Assembly (NCBI RefSeq): GCF_900155885.1
Contig: NZ_FTMB01000015.1
Location: forward strand, 1-64,000
DNA from: Rhizobium sp. RU20A
GTDB taxonomy: Bacteria; Pseudomonadota; Alphaproteobacteria; Rhizobiales; Rhizobiaceae
DNA length: 64,000 bases
Reading direction: 5' to 3'
A program made the translations under genes and the position numbers. This document shows, in pieces, positions 6,951 to 15,045 of this stretch (position 1 is the stretch's first letter; the number at the start of each line of letters is the position of its first letter). The notes beneath the pieces are model-generated. The model was not told the origin of the DNA and did no database searches. It worked only from the letters and a program-made list of their open reading frames with translations.

Positions 6951-8879
6951 ATGAGCGACATCATCGCGATAGCACTGAACAAGCTGGACGCAGACCCGAA
7001 GAACGTCCGCAAGACCTACACCAAGGAGAGCATCGAGAGCCTGTCGGCCTCGATCCTCGCCAATGGCGTCATTCAAAACCTTGTGGTGCGCAAGGCATCC
7101 AAGGGGAGATACCTCGTAACCGCTGGCGGTCGCCGCCTCGCAGCCCTCAATCTTCTGGCCGAACGGGGCGAGATAACGGCTGACTACGCTGTGAATGTTA
7201 TTGTCCGGGAGGCGGGCGACGCAACGGAATTGAGCCTAACCGAGAATGTCATGCGGGAAGCGATGCACCCCGCAGACCAGTTCGAGGCTTTCAAAGCGCT
7301 GTTCGATGAGGGCAAGTCCATCAAGGATATCGCTGCCCGGTTCGGGACAACTGAAATCATCGTCAACCGCCGTCTTGCGCTGGCGAAGGTTTCCCCGGTC
7401 CTGTTCGCGGCGTTCCGCGCCGAGGATATGACCTTTGAGCAGCTTGCTGCTTTCACCATCACCGATGGTCACGCTCGACAGGAAGAGGTTTGGAATGCCC
7501 TCCCCTCATGGGATCGTAGCGCCAACACAATCAAGCGCCGTCTCGCCGTGGATGAAGTTCCCGCAAGCGACAAGCGGCTCGCGCTGATCGGCGGGTTGGA
7601 GGTTTATGAAGCGGCTGGCGGTCCAGTGCGCCGCGACCTGTTTGCCGAGCAGGGAGGAGGCTTTGCATGCGATAGCGGCTTGCTTGAAAAGCTGGTTGCC
7701 GAGAAGTTGGAGGTCGAGGCGGAAGCCGTGAAGGCCGAAGGCTGGAAATGGGTCGAGTGGTGCGCTCAGCAGCCGGATAATATCTATCAGATGGCCCGGG
7801 TTTACCCGCAGCGCGTGGACCTCAGCGACGAGGATCAAGCCAAGCTTGACGCACTGACTGAGCGTTATGACGAACTGGCGGCGCAGATTGATGCGGATCA
7901 GGAGGATGAAGGTGCAGAGGCCGCGTTGTCGGCCGTCGAGCAGGAAATCGCCGTCCTGCAGAAGCGCGAAGAAGCATATCGCAGCGAAGACCTCGCGATG
8001 GCAGGGGCAATCGTCACAATCGATCATTGGGGCAAGTTGTCGGTGCTGAGAGGCCTTGTCCGCGACGAGGACAAGAAGAAGGCCGAGGCTACGGAAGGGA
8101 AGCAAGGCGGGGCGACCGAGGAAGCTGACGGCGCTTCGAAATCTACGGCGCTGACCCATTCAGCGGCTTTGATCGAGGACCTGACCGCTCAGAAGACGGC
8201 GGCGCTTCGCGTCGAGTTGGCGAACAATCCCGACATTGCGCTTGTGGCGGTTGTCCACGCGATGTTGCTCAAAGTGCAATACCGCACGGCATGGGGCATT
8301 CCCGGCCACCAGAGCGCGCTTGAAATCTCTGTCACTCATGAAGTGCTGGACGGTTCGATGAAGCGTCCCGCCGAGAACAAGGCCCTTGAGGCGTGGGGAA
8401 GCCTTGAGGAAAACTTTGGGCACCGGCTTCCCGGCGATCCTGCTGACCTTTGGGAATGGCTGATGGATCAGTCGCAAAGCGAGTTGTTGCAGCTTCTGGC
8501 CTATGCCGCCGCCCATTCCGTAAATGCGATTGAGAAGAAGTTCAGCAGTCGCAGCCAAGCGCTGGCCCATGCCGACCAGATGGGCCGCGCATTGAACGTG
8601 GACATGCGTGACTGGTTTGAAACTACGGCTGACAGCTATTTCAGCCACGTCAACAGACCAACCATTCAAGCAGTCGTTGCCGAGGTGCGCGGCGAAGATT
8701 TCGCCGCTGGTATTCTCAGCATGAAGAAGGGCGAGGCTGCGGAGTATGCCGCCAAGTCCATCAAAGACAGCGGTTGGCTTCCTCCTCACGTTCGGATCGC
8801 CTCAGACGCCAATGCAGAGGATGAGGCTGAAACCTTAGAGGACAAGAACGAACACTCGTTCCCGATGGCAGCGGAATAA
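6951..8879 (+). CDS. Large ParB/RepB/Spo0J-family protein
   Basis: A 642-residue protein with an N-terminal ParB-type domain (about residues 5-100). It includes an LxxDPKNVRK-like opening, a segment SILANGVIQNLVV and the GGRRLAALNLL motif typical of ParB CTP-binding folds. A helix-turn-helix follows (KDIAARFGTTEIIVNRRLALAKV, about 122-145). The C-terminal ~400 residues are unusually long, acidic and partly coiled-coil (around 300-340 and 365-400). It is not next to a parA gene and differs from the RepB at 16260, so it is more likely an accessory regulator or KorB-like protein than the plasmid partition ParB. The start ATG is preceded by GGAGCAAGGA. Confidence 0.85.
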   Translation: MSDIIAIALNKLDADPKNVRKTYTKESIESLSASILANGVIQNLVVRKASKGRYLVTAGGRRLAALNLLAERGEITADYAVNVIVREAGDATELSLTENVMREAMHPADQFEAFKALFDEGKSIKDIAARFGTTEIIVNRRLALAKVSPVLFAAFRAEDMTFEQLAAFTITDGHARQEEVWNALPSWDRSANTIKRRLAVDEVPASDKRLALIGGLEVYEAAGGPVRRDLFAEQGGGFACDSGLLEKLVAEKLEVEAEAVKAEGWKWVEWCAQQPDNIYQMARVYPQRVDLSDEDQAKLDALTERYDELAAQIDADQEDEGAEAALSAVEQEIAVLQKREEAYRSEDLAMAGAIVTIDHWGKLSVLRGLVRDEDKKKAEATEGKQGGATEEADGASKSTALTHSAALIEDLTAQKTAALRVELANNPDIALVAVVHAMLLKVQYRTAWGIPGHQSALEISVTHEVLDGSMKRPAENKALEAWGSLEENFGHRLPGDPADLWEWLMDQSQSELLQLLAYAAAHSVNAIEKKFSSRSQALAHADQMGRALNVDMRDWFETTADSYFSHVNRPTIQAVVAEVRGEDFAAGILSMKKGEAAEYAAKSIKDSGWLPPHVRIASDANAEDEAETLEDKNEHSFPMAAE

Positions 8880-8896
8880 TCCCGCCGCTGCTTTCC

Positions 8897-8924
8897 GCCG
8901 GTCACGTCCTCCAGCGTGACCGGC
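8897..8924 (+). terminator. 10-bp hairpin after the ParB-like gene
   Basis: GCCGGTCACG (8897-8906) pairs perfectly with CGTGACCGGC (8915-8924) around an 8-nt loop. It lies 18 nt after the ParB-like stop. There is no T tract, so it may only attenuate transcription into the next small gene. Confidence 0.5.
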
Positions 8925-8948
8925 TCCCCCTATTACAGAGGACATGCC

Positions 8949-9128
8949 ATGCTTGATTCTGTCCCTGATCCGACCCTTGCCGCCGAAATCTGCTGCCAGC
9001 TAATCAACGCCTACCTGAGCGATCCGGAGCATGTTGATAGGGATGATGTGCAAAAAGCGCTCGATACAGCGCTCAAAGCCTTCGATCTCCCTCCAACTTG
9101 CATCGAAGAAGCTAACCAACGCACCTGA
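8949..9128 (+). CDS. Small hypothetical protein (59 aa)
   Basis: A 59-residue acidic protein of unknown function, predicted mostly helical, with a CCQLINAYL segment and an acidic ...SDPEHVDRDDVQKAL... stretch. ATG 8949 is chosen because an AGAGGA-like site lies just upstream. It follows the ParB-like gene by 70 nt and is followed by a terminator, so it is probably the last gene of that transcript. Confidence 0.6.
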   Translation: MLDSVPDPTLAAEICCQLINAYLSDPEHVDRDDVQKALDTALKAFDLPPTCIEEANQRT

Positions 9129-9149
9129 GTTTTCCTCAGATCGCACCTT

Positions 9150-9187
9150 AGCGCCCCGCCTTGGCATCGAGCCAATGCGGGCGCTTT
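9150..9187 (+). terminator. Stem-loop terminator
   Basis: A roughly 9-bp GC-rich stem (9150-9159, one bulged C, with 9177-9185) extended by an inner TTGGC/GCCAA stem, followed by a short T run (9185-9187). It lies 22 nt after the small gene. Confidence 0.65.
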
Positions 9188-9239
9188 CGTGGGAGCCTGG
9201 GAGGCAGAAAGGTTTCGGGACCGCAGATCAGGCCACTTG

Positions 9240-9270
9240 TTGAGAGGAGGCCCGCGCCCCCTCCTCTCAA
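9240..9270. repeat. Perfect 11-bp inverted repeat
   Basis: TTGAGAGGAGG (9240-9250) pairs with CCTCCTCTCAA (9260-9270). The following CTCAAACTC...CTCC pyrimidine run resembles that at 3970-3982. The rest of 9271-9549 holds no gene I can support and is relatively AT-rich. Confidence 0.6.
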
Positions 9271-9549
9271 ACTCTCCTCCCCACCGGGCTGAATTTCCCC
9301 AACAATAACGGGGGTAAAGCCCCGCCTGGAAACATCAAAGTTTTGGGCGTGGCAAAGAGAGCACTCCAAAAAGGGAGCTAACAAATTGATGTAAAACGTT
9401 TATCTCCGATGATGGCTGTGCGGTCGCAAAAGCGCAAAATGTGCAACTTGCATCAATTCGGTATCTCAGGCTACAAATCGCAATAGCCGGAACCACAACC
9501 GATTCCGACTTATACATTCTAACAGTTTTGGAGATAGCAACCGGCCCAG

Positions 9550-9608
9550 AAAAGAAAAACCGCTCCCGAAAAATCCGGAAGCGGTCTGCAGTTCGAAAAT
9601 ATAAAAGC
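9550..9608 (-). ncRNA. Candidate counter-transcribed RNA of the orphan repC
   Basis: On the minus strand, an ACCGCTTCC...GGGAGCGGT stem (9559-9567 with 9577-9585, one G-U pair) is followed by a TTTTTCTTTT tract ending near 9550. This is the same architecture as the terminator of the repABC antisense RNA at 17308. A TTGACA -35 box with a 17-nt spacer lies upstream, predicting an RNA of about 58 nt, the same size as the repABC RNA (about 56 nt). It lies antisense to the leader of the RepC-like gene and would be expected to limit its translation. Confidence 0.65.
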
Positions 9609-9614
9609 ACCATC

Positions 9615-9643
9615 GTTCTCGCAGACCTCCCCTCCGATGTCAA
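9615..9643 (-). promoter_or_regulatory. Promoter of the orphan-repC antisense RNA
   Basis: On the minus strand, TTGACA (9638-9643) is followed by a 17-nt spacer and a weak -10 GAGAAC (9615-9620). Geometry matches the promoter of the repABC antisense RNA. Confidence 0.5.
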
Positions 9644-9705
9644 TAATCAAAACACCTTTTCGGTGAACGGCGGAGCTTTGTCTGGCCTCTGACAGGAGAC
9701 GGACG

Positions 9706-10986
9706 ATGGGGGAACCCACACAATACAAGCGGCCGACTGGTCGCAGAATGACGAAAGAGCGATCCGAATTTCGGCGACTGGCGCAGTCAACGGAAATCGG
9801 AGCGGTGACGCGTGGCCAGCTTGCGATGCTCGCTAAGAATCTGATGACGATCGGAATGATCACGACCTCAGAATATGCGTTGCTCGAGGCTATCATAACG
9901 ACCGCCAAGGCCGATGCCTTTGACAAAGGCGGGCGCCCGATCGTCTACAAGTCGAACCGACAGCTGGGGTACGACATCAACAAGTCACCGGGACGCGTAA
10001 GCCGAATTCTCTCCCGATTGTACGACCTCGGCCTTGTCACCATGCAGGACAGTGCGAATTTCAAGCGCTATCCGATCCGCGATGGCGAAGGAGATATTGC
10101 CGACGCCTGCGGCATTGATCTGCGTGTCCTTATTGCCCGGCACCACGAGCTTGATCAATTTGTACGCCAGAAGCGGGAAGAGATACGAGTTCGTGACCAG
10201 GCGGCTCGTCGATTCCGGGACGCTCTGCGTGCTGCAAGGTATGCTCTCGTGTCTTCAATCGATCAAGGGGAAGCCATTCGGAGACGGATCGCGTCCCGTG
10301 TTGAAAGGGTCGCAGCCGTCATTGGATCAGCCAGGCACGCATCGGGCCACGTCCTCCGGAAGGCAACAATGCTTTTGGAGTGGCTTGCCGACCGCCTGCG
10401 TAAGGTGAATCGGACTCCTCAAGCGTCCGACATAGATGCAAATATGACATGCACGGATGTCGAAAACGACATGCACATACAGATTACAACCCCCGAACCT
10501 TTTGAACCTCGTAATGATAAACGGCGTTCGGCTTTAGCCGAACAAATCAGGTTGCAAGGGGCTGGCTCCGCCAGCAAGAGGGCTTTTGAGGAAAGCCTGG
10601 GGAGCCGTTCGCGCCAAAGCAATAAGCAATTGCAAGTGCGGCCTTCTCTTGTGGCGCTGGAGGATGTGTGGCGGGCTGCCCCAAGCCTAGCCGAATACGG
10701 CTACCAACCGCCGCGCAGTTGGGCGGATCTGGACCGGATAGCTCCCCAACTTTGCCGCCTCGCCGGTGTGTCCGAGGATGCGCGCCAGCGCGCCGTGGAC
10801 CGAATGGGCCACCAGGCGGCCGCCGTTGCGATCGCTCTCACCTTTGAGAAATACACGCGCGCCGAAATCAGCTCGCCGGGCGGCTATTTGCGGGCCATGA
10901 CAGACCGTGCCGCGAGGGGAGAGCTTCATCTAAACCGCTCGGTATTTGGGCTGGCAGCCCGCAACTCAATGGAGGCACACTCGTGA
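9706..10986 (+). CDS. Orphan RepC-like replication initiator
   Basis: A 426-residue RepC homologue not linked to repA or repB. The N-terminal half has a winged-helix-like region with DSANFKRYPIRDGEGDI, corresponding to DSPNGKRYAHRDKGGDI of the repABC RepC at 17457. A central variable, AT-richer part encodes a segment containing MHIQITTPEPFEP. The C-terminal part ends with SPGGYLRAMTDRAARGEL, matching SAGGYLRDLTRRARVGEF of RepC. An AGGAGA site precedes ATG 9706. It overlaps the downstream nuclease gene by 4 nt. With its own candidate antisense RNA it could be a second replicon or a relic of plasmid fusion; in repABC plasmids the origin lies inside repC, so a second origin may exist here. Confidence 0.85.
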   Translation: MGEPTQYKRPTGRRMTKERSEFRRLAQSTEIGAVTRGQLAMLAKNLMTIGMITTSEYALLEAIITTAKADAFDKGGRPIVYKSNRQLGYDINKSPGRVSRILSRLYDLGLVTMQDSANFKRYPIRDGEGDIADACGIDLRVLIARHHELDQFVRQKREEIRVRDQAARRFRDALRAARYALVSSIDQGEAIRRRIASRVERVAAVIGSARHASGHVLRKATMLLEWLADRLRKVNRTPQASDIDANMTCTDVENDMHIQITTPEPFEPRNDKRRSALAEQIRLQGAGSASKRAFEESLGSRSRQSNKQLQVRPSLVALEDVWRAAPSLAEYGYQPPRSWADLDRIAPQLCRLAGVSEDARQRAVDRMGHQAAAVAIALTFEKYTRAEISSPGGYLRAMTDRAARGELHLNRSVFGLAARNSMEAHS

Positions 10987-11489
10987 TAGAAAATCGCTTG
11001 GTTGGAGCCGCGCTGGCCGCGCTTCTGTTCACCCCGTCTTCTGCAGCGGCCGACTATTCAGGCCGAGCGCGAGTGATCGACGGTGACACCTTCAGCATTC
11101 GTCAACAGAGGATCCGTATCGCGGCCATTGACGCCTGTGAGCGGGACCAGACCGGCTCCAAAAACGGTGTGATATGGAATTGCGGGATTGAGGCACGTCG
11201 CTTCCTCGCCCGCATGATCGATGGCAAGCATGTCCGCTGCATTGAAGTCGATCGAGACCAGTATAAACGCCTTGTCGGCCAGTGCTTCGTCGAGAACTCG
11301 GATATTGGCCTCGAGATGGTGAAGGCGGGCCAAGCCACCCTCTTGTTGCGCTATCTACCGAGATCCCACCCAATCGACCTGAGCCAGTACCGCCGCGCCG
11401 AGAATCGAGCCCGACAGCTCGGCCAAGGCTTGTGGGGAGCCGAGGTCGAATCGCCCTCCTCCTATCGCCGCAGCCATTCCGGCAACTGA
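10983..11489 (+). CDS. Secreted thermonuclease-family protein
   Basis: A 168-residue protein with a signal peptide (about residues 1-22, ending SSAAA) and a staphylococcal-nuclease fold. The calcium-binding and catalytic positions are largely present: VIDGDTF, then RIRIAAIDACE (Arg, Asp and Glu retained, Thr replaced by Ala), then DQYKRLVGQCF with the second catalytic Arg. The C-terminal Y..AE..AR...GLW helix is also conserved. The GTG start overlaps the RepC-like stop (GTGA), implying coupling. It probably acts in the periplasm. It is the most complete of four nuclease-fold proteins in the window. Confidence 0.85.
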   Translation: MIENRLVGAALAALLFTPSSAAADYSGRARVIDGDTFSIRQQRIRIAAIDACERDQTGSKNGVIWNCGIEARRFLARMIDGKHVRCIEVDRDQYKRLVGQCFVENSDIGLEMVKAGQATLLLRYLPRSHPIDLSQYRRAENRARQLGQGLWGAEVESPSSYRRSHSGN

Positions 11490-11882
11490 ACGACTGGCGG
11501 CACTCTGTGAGCAACAGATGGCGAGATCTCACGTTTTGCGGAACTCTCGGTCACCCCAGCCACTTGTTTCGGGGTGTCGGTTCGGTTGCATTCCGCACGA
11601 TCGCGCCCTTGACCTGTGCCGATGTCTCATTTCTCGAGGTGACGTATTGCTGCAAGCGCTCAGGCCCCACACCTCCAAAGTGGTTGCTCTTGATGCCCGT
11701 TCGCACGGCGACGCGGTTGGCGCAAAGCTGTTCGTCTCCAAATTTTCCCCGCCTTCGGCTTCCTCGCGAAGCAATATTTGTCCCCGTCCAGCCTCCTTTG
11801 CTGCGCTCCGGCCTACGGTGCGCACCGCTTATCCCCGTGCCCTATGAACGATCATCGCAACCACCATAGAGGAGTGATTAAC
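11490..11882. other. 390-bp leader of the DUF736 gene
   Basis: No supported gene. The last part (about 11848-11880) resembles the leader before the small gene at 4356, sharing a CGCAACCAC...AGAGGAG-type ending. Confidence 0.4.
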
Positions 11883-12215
11883 ATGAGCATGACCAACTTC
11901 ATCCAGTTCGACAAAGACGACATCGACAACGCCAAGGGAACCGGCCTCATCTCCACCATCGACCGGGACCTGGATATCAAGGTCACACCGTTCGACTCCG
12001 CCAACGAAAAGGCTCCGACGCATCGCGTCTATGCCAAGTCGCCTCGCGGCCACGACATCGAAGTTGGCGGCATCTGGAAAAAGACCAGCGGAGAAGGGAA
12101 GCCGTACTACACGCTCTCCATCAAACGCCTCGGCTTCAACGCCAACTTGGGCCGCTACCCCGGCCAAGATGACCTGGCGCTGCAGGCCATCATTGAATGG
12201 GAACCCCGCGATTGA
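11883..12215 (+). CDS. DUF736 family protein
   Basis: A 110-residue DUF736 protein, a family frequent on alphaproteobacterial plasmids and conjugative elements, with no settled function. Recognisable features are the opening FIQFDKDD, the THRVYAKSPRGHDIEVGGIWKK core and the ending LALQAIIEWEPRD. The start is ATG 11883, preceded by GAGGAG; an in-frame ATG at 11889 is the alternative. It is probably cytoplasmic. It sits in the presumed leading region between the thermonuclease and the Fic module. Confidence 0.9.
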   Translation: MSMTNFIQFDKDDIDNAKGTGLISTIDRDLDIKVTPFDSANEKAPTHRVYAKSPRGHDIEVGGIWKKTSGEGKPYYTLSIKRLGFNANLGRYPGQDDLALQAIIEWEPRD

Positions 12216-12222
12216 TCGCTCT

Positions 12223-12250
12223 GGGAGGCCCGATCTCTGATCGGGCTCCC
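12223..12250 (+). terminator. GC-rich hairpin after DUF736
   Basis: A stem of about 12 bp with one bulged G (12223-12235 with 12239-12250) around a TCT loop, 8 nt after the DUF736 stop. No T tract follows, so termination is uncertain. Confidence 0.55.
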
Positions 12251-12334
12251 ACCATAAAAGAGCCGACTACCCCACATTCGCTGGATATTTGGCTCCTTTT
12301 GTGCTACGTTGAATAGTAACTGGAGGCTCTGCCA

Positions 12335-12541
12335 ATGAACGTTCATGCCCCCCGCCCCGATCGCTCTCCGGAAGCTGTTGCTGCCCGAAAGAAAGCCGTC
12401 GATCAGGCTCGTGCCGCCAACATGCGGCAGGGTTACACCGGCGATCCGGTTTTGGAAGAAGCAAACAGCCGTTACGTTGCCGGAGACATCACCTCCGACG
12501 AAATGCGCCAAGAGCTTCTGGCACGCTTTAAGCGGGCTTGA
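12335..12541 (+). CDS. VbhA-like Fic antitoxin with altered inhibitory motif
   Basis: A 68-residue protein aligning with the VbhA antitoxin of class I Fic modules. The C-terminal GDITSDEMRQELLARFKR corresponds to the end of VbhA. The inhibitory helix of VbhA carries S-x-x-x-E-G, whose Glu blocks productive ATP binding by the Fic partner. Here the aligned positions read A-N-M-R-Q-G (about residues 27-32), so Ser is Ala and the inhibitory Glu is Gln. A TGGAGG ribosome-binding site precedes ATG 12335. A terminator separates it from the Fic gene at 12595. Family assignment is by recalled alignment, not search. Confidence 0.75.
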   Translation: MNVHAPRPDRSPEAVAARKKAVDQARAANMRQGYTGDPVLEEANSRYVAGDITSDEMRQELLARFKRA

Positions 12542-12564
12542 TCATCGCCTAGAGATTTGTAGCG

Positions 12565-12592
12565 GCCGCCTGTGATCTCAGGCGGCTTTTTT
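12565..12592 (+). terminator. Intrinsic terminator between antitoxin and toxin
   Basis: A perfect 8-bp stem GCCGCCTG/CAGGCGGC (12565-12572, 12579-12586) with a 6-nt loop runs into six T residues (12587-12592). It ends two bases before the ATG assigned to the Fic gene, so most antitoxin transcripts should stop before the toxin frame. Confidence 0.85.
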
Positions 12593-12594
12593 GC

Positions 12595-13671
12595 ATGAGG
12601 TTTTGCTTGGCGCGCGATGATGAAGCCAAAGGCTCCTACACCTATCCCAACACGTCAGAGGATAAGGATTTCAAGGATGTTCTGAAGAACAAGCTTGATA
12701 TCAGGAGCCAATCTGCGCTGCGTGAAGCCGAATACGCATTCACAGCTTTGAGGCAAACGGAGCTGGCCGAGGGAAAAGGCCCAGTCGGTAATCACGATGC
12801 AGCGCATCTGAAGGCTCTGCACGGCTACATCTTCCAAGATATCTATGAATGGGCAGGACATACGCGCAACGAAAGTCCTGTCGTCGATGGACAGCGGGTA
12901 GAGCCGGTAGGGGGGCTTTCGAAGGGTGACACGACCTTCCTGCCCGGATCGCGGATCGAAATGGGGCTCAACGAGGCACTGCGGCCCACCAAAGACGTTC
13001 AGGGCTTGCGAGCCGCCACACCTGAGCAATTCGCCGAGAAGGCCGCTCACGTCCTATCTGAGCTGAACTACGTTCATGCCTTTCGTGAAGGCAACGGAAG
13101 GGCAAACGAAGCGATGGTGGTCTCATTGGGCCGCACCTACGGTCATGACATTGATCTTACCGTCATCACCAAGCCTCGCATGATCGAGGCATCCATTGAG
13201 ACCACGAACGATCCGTCCAGTCCGGCGATGAAGCACCTCATCCAGGATGCGATGGAGCCTAACCGCCGCGAGGCGATCCGCAGCGCCATGTCAGATCTTG
13301 AACAGGCTGGCGAGAAACCCTTCGAGCACAATATCCGCACGGCCCGCCCGGGCGAAGTGATCGAAGGGCAGGTTCTTGGGCACGACAATCGCGTGGCGAG
13401 CCTTGTGACCGACAAGGGGATTGTGGCCGTTGACCGCGCTGACCTTCCCGAGCGGATGCCTCCTGACGACGAGGAGGTGAAGTTCACCGCTCGATCTGAT
13501 TTCAAGACTCTGGGGCGGCCGGAACAGGTCCAAGATGCCCAATCGCAGCCAGGTCAGCAAAAGGCTCAAGAGCCTCAGTCGCAGCACATCAACGCCGAGC
13601 TTAAGGCTATCGAAGCGCAGCAGCTTGTCGATCGCCAGCGGAACCGCGACCAAGACGACCGAGAGCGCTGA
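12595..13671 (+). CDS. Fic-domain toxin, VbhT-like
   Basis: A 358-residue Fic protein, expected to transfer AMP (or another NMP) to a target protein. Residues ~30-220 form the Fic fold, with motif HAFREGNGRANE at about 161-172. The canonical motif is HxFx(D/E)GNGRxxR; the last Arg, which contacts nucleotide phosphates and the inhibitory Glu, is Glu here. Residues ~250-300 form a small beta-rich module (PGEVIEGQVLGHD...LVTDKGIVAVDRADLP). The tail is Gln/Arg-rich and ends RQRNRDQDDRER, resembling the relaxase tail. The ATG at 12595 has no usable Shine-Dalgarno site because a terminator T tract precedes it, so the true start may be the TTG at 12607. Confidence 0.85.
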   Translation: MRFCLARDDEAKGSYTYPNTSEDKDFKDVLKNKLDIRSQSALREAEYAFTALRQTELAEGKGPVGNHDAAHLKALHGYIFQDIYEWAGHTRNESPVVDGQRVEPVGGLSKGDTTFLPGSRIEMGLNEALRPTKDVQGLRAATPEQFAEKAAHVLSELNYVHAFREGNGRANEAMVVSLGRTYGHDIDLTVITKPRMIEASIETTNDPSSPAMKHLIQDAMEPNRREAIRSAMSDLEQAGEKPFEHNIRTARPGEVIEGQVLGHDNRVASLVTDKGIVAVDRADLPERMPPDDEEVKFTARSDFKTLGRPEQVQDAQSQPGQQKAQEPQSQHINAELKAIEAQQLVDRQRNRDQDDRER

Positions 13672-13891
13672 CCTGCGGCCCTATCGCTGCAGTGAGGGCC
13701 TGTGTCGTTGGCCGGGGTGCCGGAGCTCTGCGCCCCCCCTGTCCGTTGGATGATTTGACGGACAAACTACGATAGCCCCTTCCCTATTCAACCGCTTGCG
13801 CGGTCCTACACTCCGTTGCGGCCCTATGGGTGCATGGGGTCGTTTCGCTATCTTCGGATTTTTGCCGTCAACCAACGAACAGGAGACGGCA

Positions 13892-14782
13892 ATGCAGAGC
13901 GTAAAGGACACCTACCAGCGGATCACTGACACCATCATCCAGCAGCTCGAGGCCGGCACCAAGCCTTGGATTCGGCCATGGCGTGGAAACAGTCGCAGGT
14001 CGGTTACACCGCTCCGCGCCTCCGGCGAAGCCTATCGCGGCATCAACGTGGTCATGCTGTGGCTCTCCGGGCAACTCGCCGGCTACGACGAAAACACATG
14101 GATGACCTACCGGCAGGCTCAGGAGCTTGGCGCTCAGGTCCGCAAGGGTGAACAAGGAACCCTCGTCGTCAAGTACGGCACCTTCACGCCGAAGGAGCAG
14201 GAGGCGGACGATCGCGCAGTCCCCTACCTCAAGGGCTACACTGTCTTCAACGTCGAGCAGATCGACAACCTGCCTGACCGCTTCAAGAGCCCGGCCGAAG
14301 ATGTGCCAATGGATGCCGTTCCAGTTCTCGAAGACGTCGAATCCTTCATAGATCGCACTGGCGCGAAGATCACCTACGGCGGCAAGCAGGCTTGTTATCG
14401 CCCTGGTCTCGATGACATTCTGATGCCGGATCGGGGGCGGTTCCTCAGCGAAGTTCACCTTTACAGCACGGTTCTTCATGAGATTTCTCATTGGAGTGGT
14501 GCAAAGGCACGTTTGGGTCGTGATCTGAGTGGGCGGTTCGGCAGTGAGGCCTACGCCATGGAGGAGCTTGTTGCCGAGATCTCAGCCGCGTTCGTCTGCG
14601 CCGATCTTGGCATCGAGCATGATCCGCGAGACAACACCGCGACTTACGTTGAAAGCTGGCTCAAGGTGCTGAAGCAGGATTCACGTGCAGTCATCACTGC
14701 CGCCGCGAAGGCTCAGGCAGTCGCTGACTATCTGCGGACTCTGAACCTATCGAATTCAACGGATTGCCAGCCGGGATGTTAG
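13892..14782 (+). CDS. ardC: ArdC-like antirestriction protein
   Basis: A 296-residue two-domain ArdC-type protein. The N-terminal ~130 residues match the ssDNA-binding ArdC domain (QQLEAGTKPWIRPW, YRGINVVMLWL, WMTYRQAQELGAQVRKGEQGT). The C-terminal domain is a zincin-like metalloprotease with HEISH at about 196-200 and a downstream Glu (MEELVAEISAAF). ArdC proteins protect incoming single-stranded DNA from restriction during conjugation. The start is ATG 13892, with AGGAGA 7-12 nt upstream. The 220-bp leader contains short inverted repeats. Its place between the Fic module and repABC fits a leading-region gene. Confidence 0.92.
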   Translation: MQSVKDTYQRITDTIIQQLEAGTKPWIRPWRGNSRRSVTPLRASGEAYRGINVVMLWLSGQLAGYDENTWMTYRQAQELGAQVRKGEQGTLVVKYGTFTPKEQEADDRAVPYLKGYTVFNVEQIDNLPDRFKSPAEDVPMDAVPVLEDVESFIDRTGAKITYGGKQACYRPGLDDILMPDRGRFLSEVHLYSTVLHEISHWSGAKARLGRDLSGRFGSEAYAMEELVAEISAAFVCADLGIEHDPRDNTATYVESWLKVLKQDSRAVITAAAKAQAVADYLRTLNLSNSTDCQPGC

Positions 14783-14891
14783 TCACCTCCCGTTCCTGAT
14801 ATTGCGGCGAGTTTAATGCCCTGACTCGCCGCAGACTGATTCTAGCTTGTCGGAGCAATCAGATCCAAGCGCGCGTTTTGTGAGCCTGTTG

Positions 14892-14907
14892 ATTGTCAGC
14901 TGACAAT
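14892..14907. promoter_or_regulatory. parS-like palindrome upstream of repA
   Basis: The perfect 16-bp palindrome ATTGTCAGCTGACAAT matches the repABC parS consensus GTTnnCnGCnGnnAAC at every specified base except the outermost G/C pair. A second, longer copy lies just after repB at 17261. It is the probable RepB-binding centromere site. Confidence 0.8.
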
Positions 14908-15045
14908 TCAGTCAAGCCATTGAATCTAATAACATCTTTGTCTAGGCCCAGGAAGTTAATATGCGTTAATCAAAAACTGCTTGACGGATAGACACGCCAT
15001 GAGATCATTTGCGCAAATTGCAGCGAATTATCGGGTTTACCGTGA

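Noticed and set aside
7506-8789. Two long minus-strand frames inside the ParB-like gene
   Set aside because: Shadows of a gene with clear ParB motifs.
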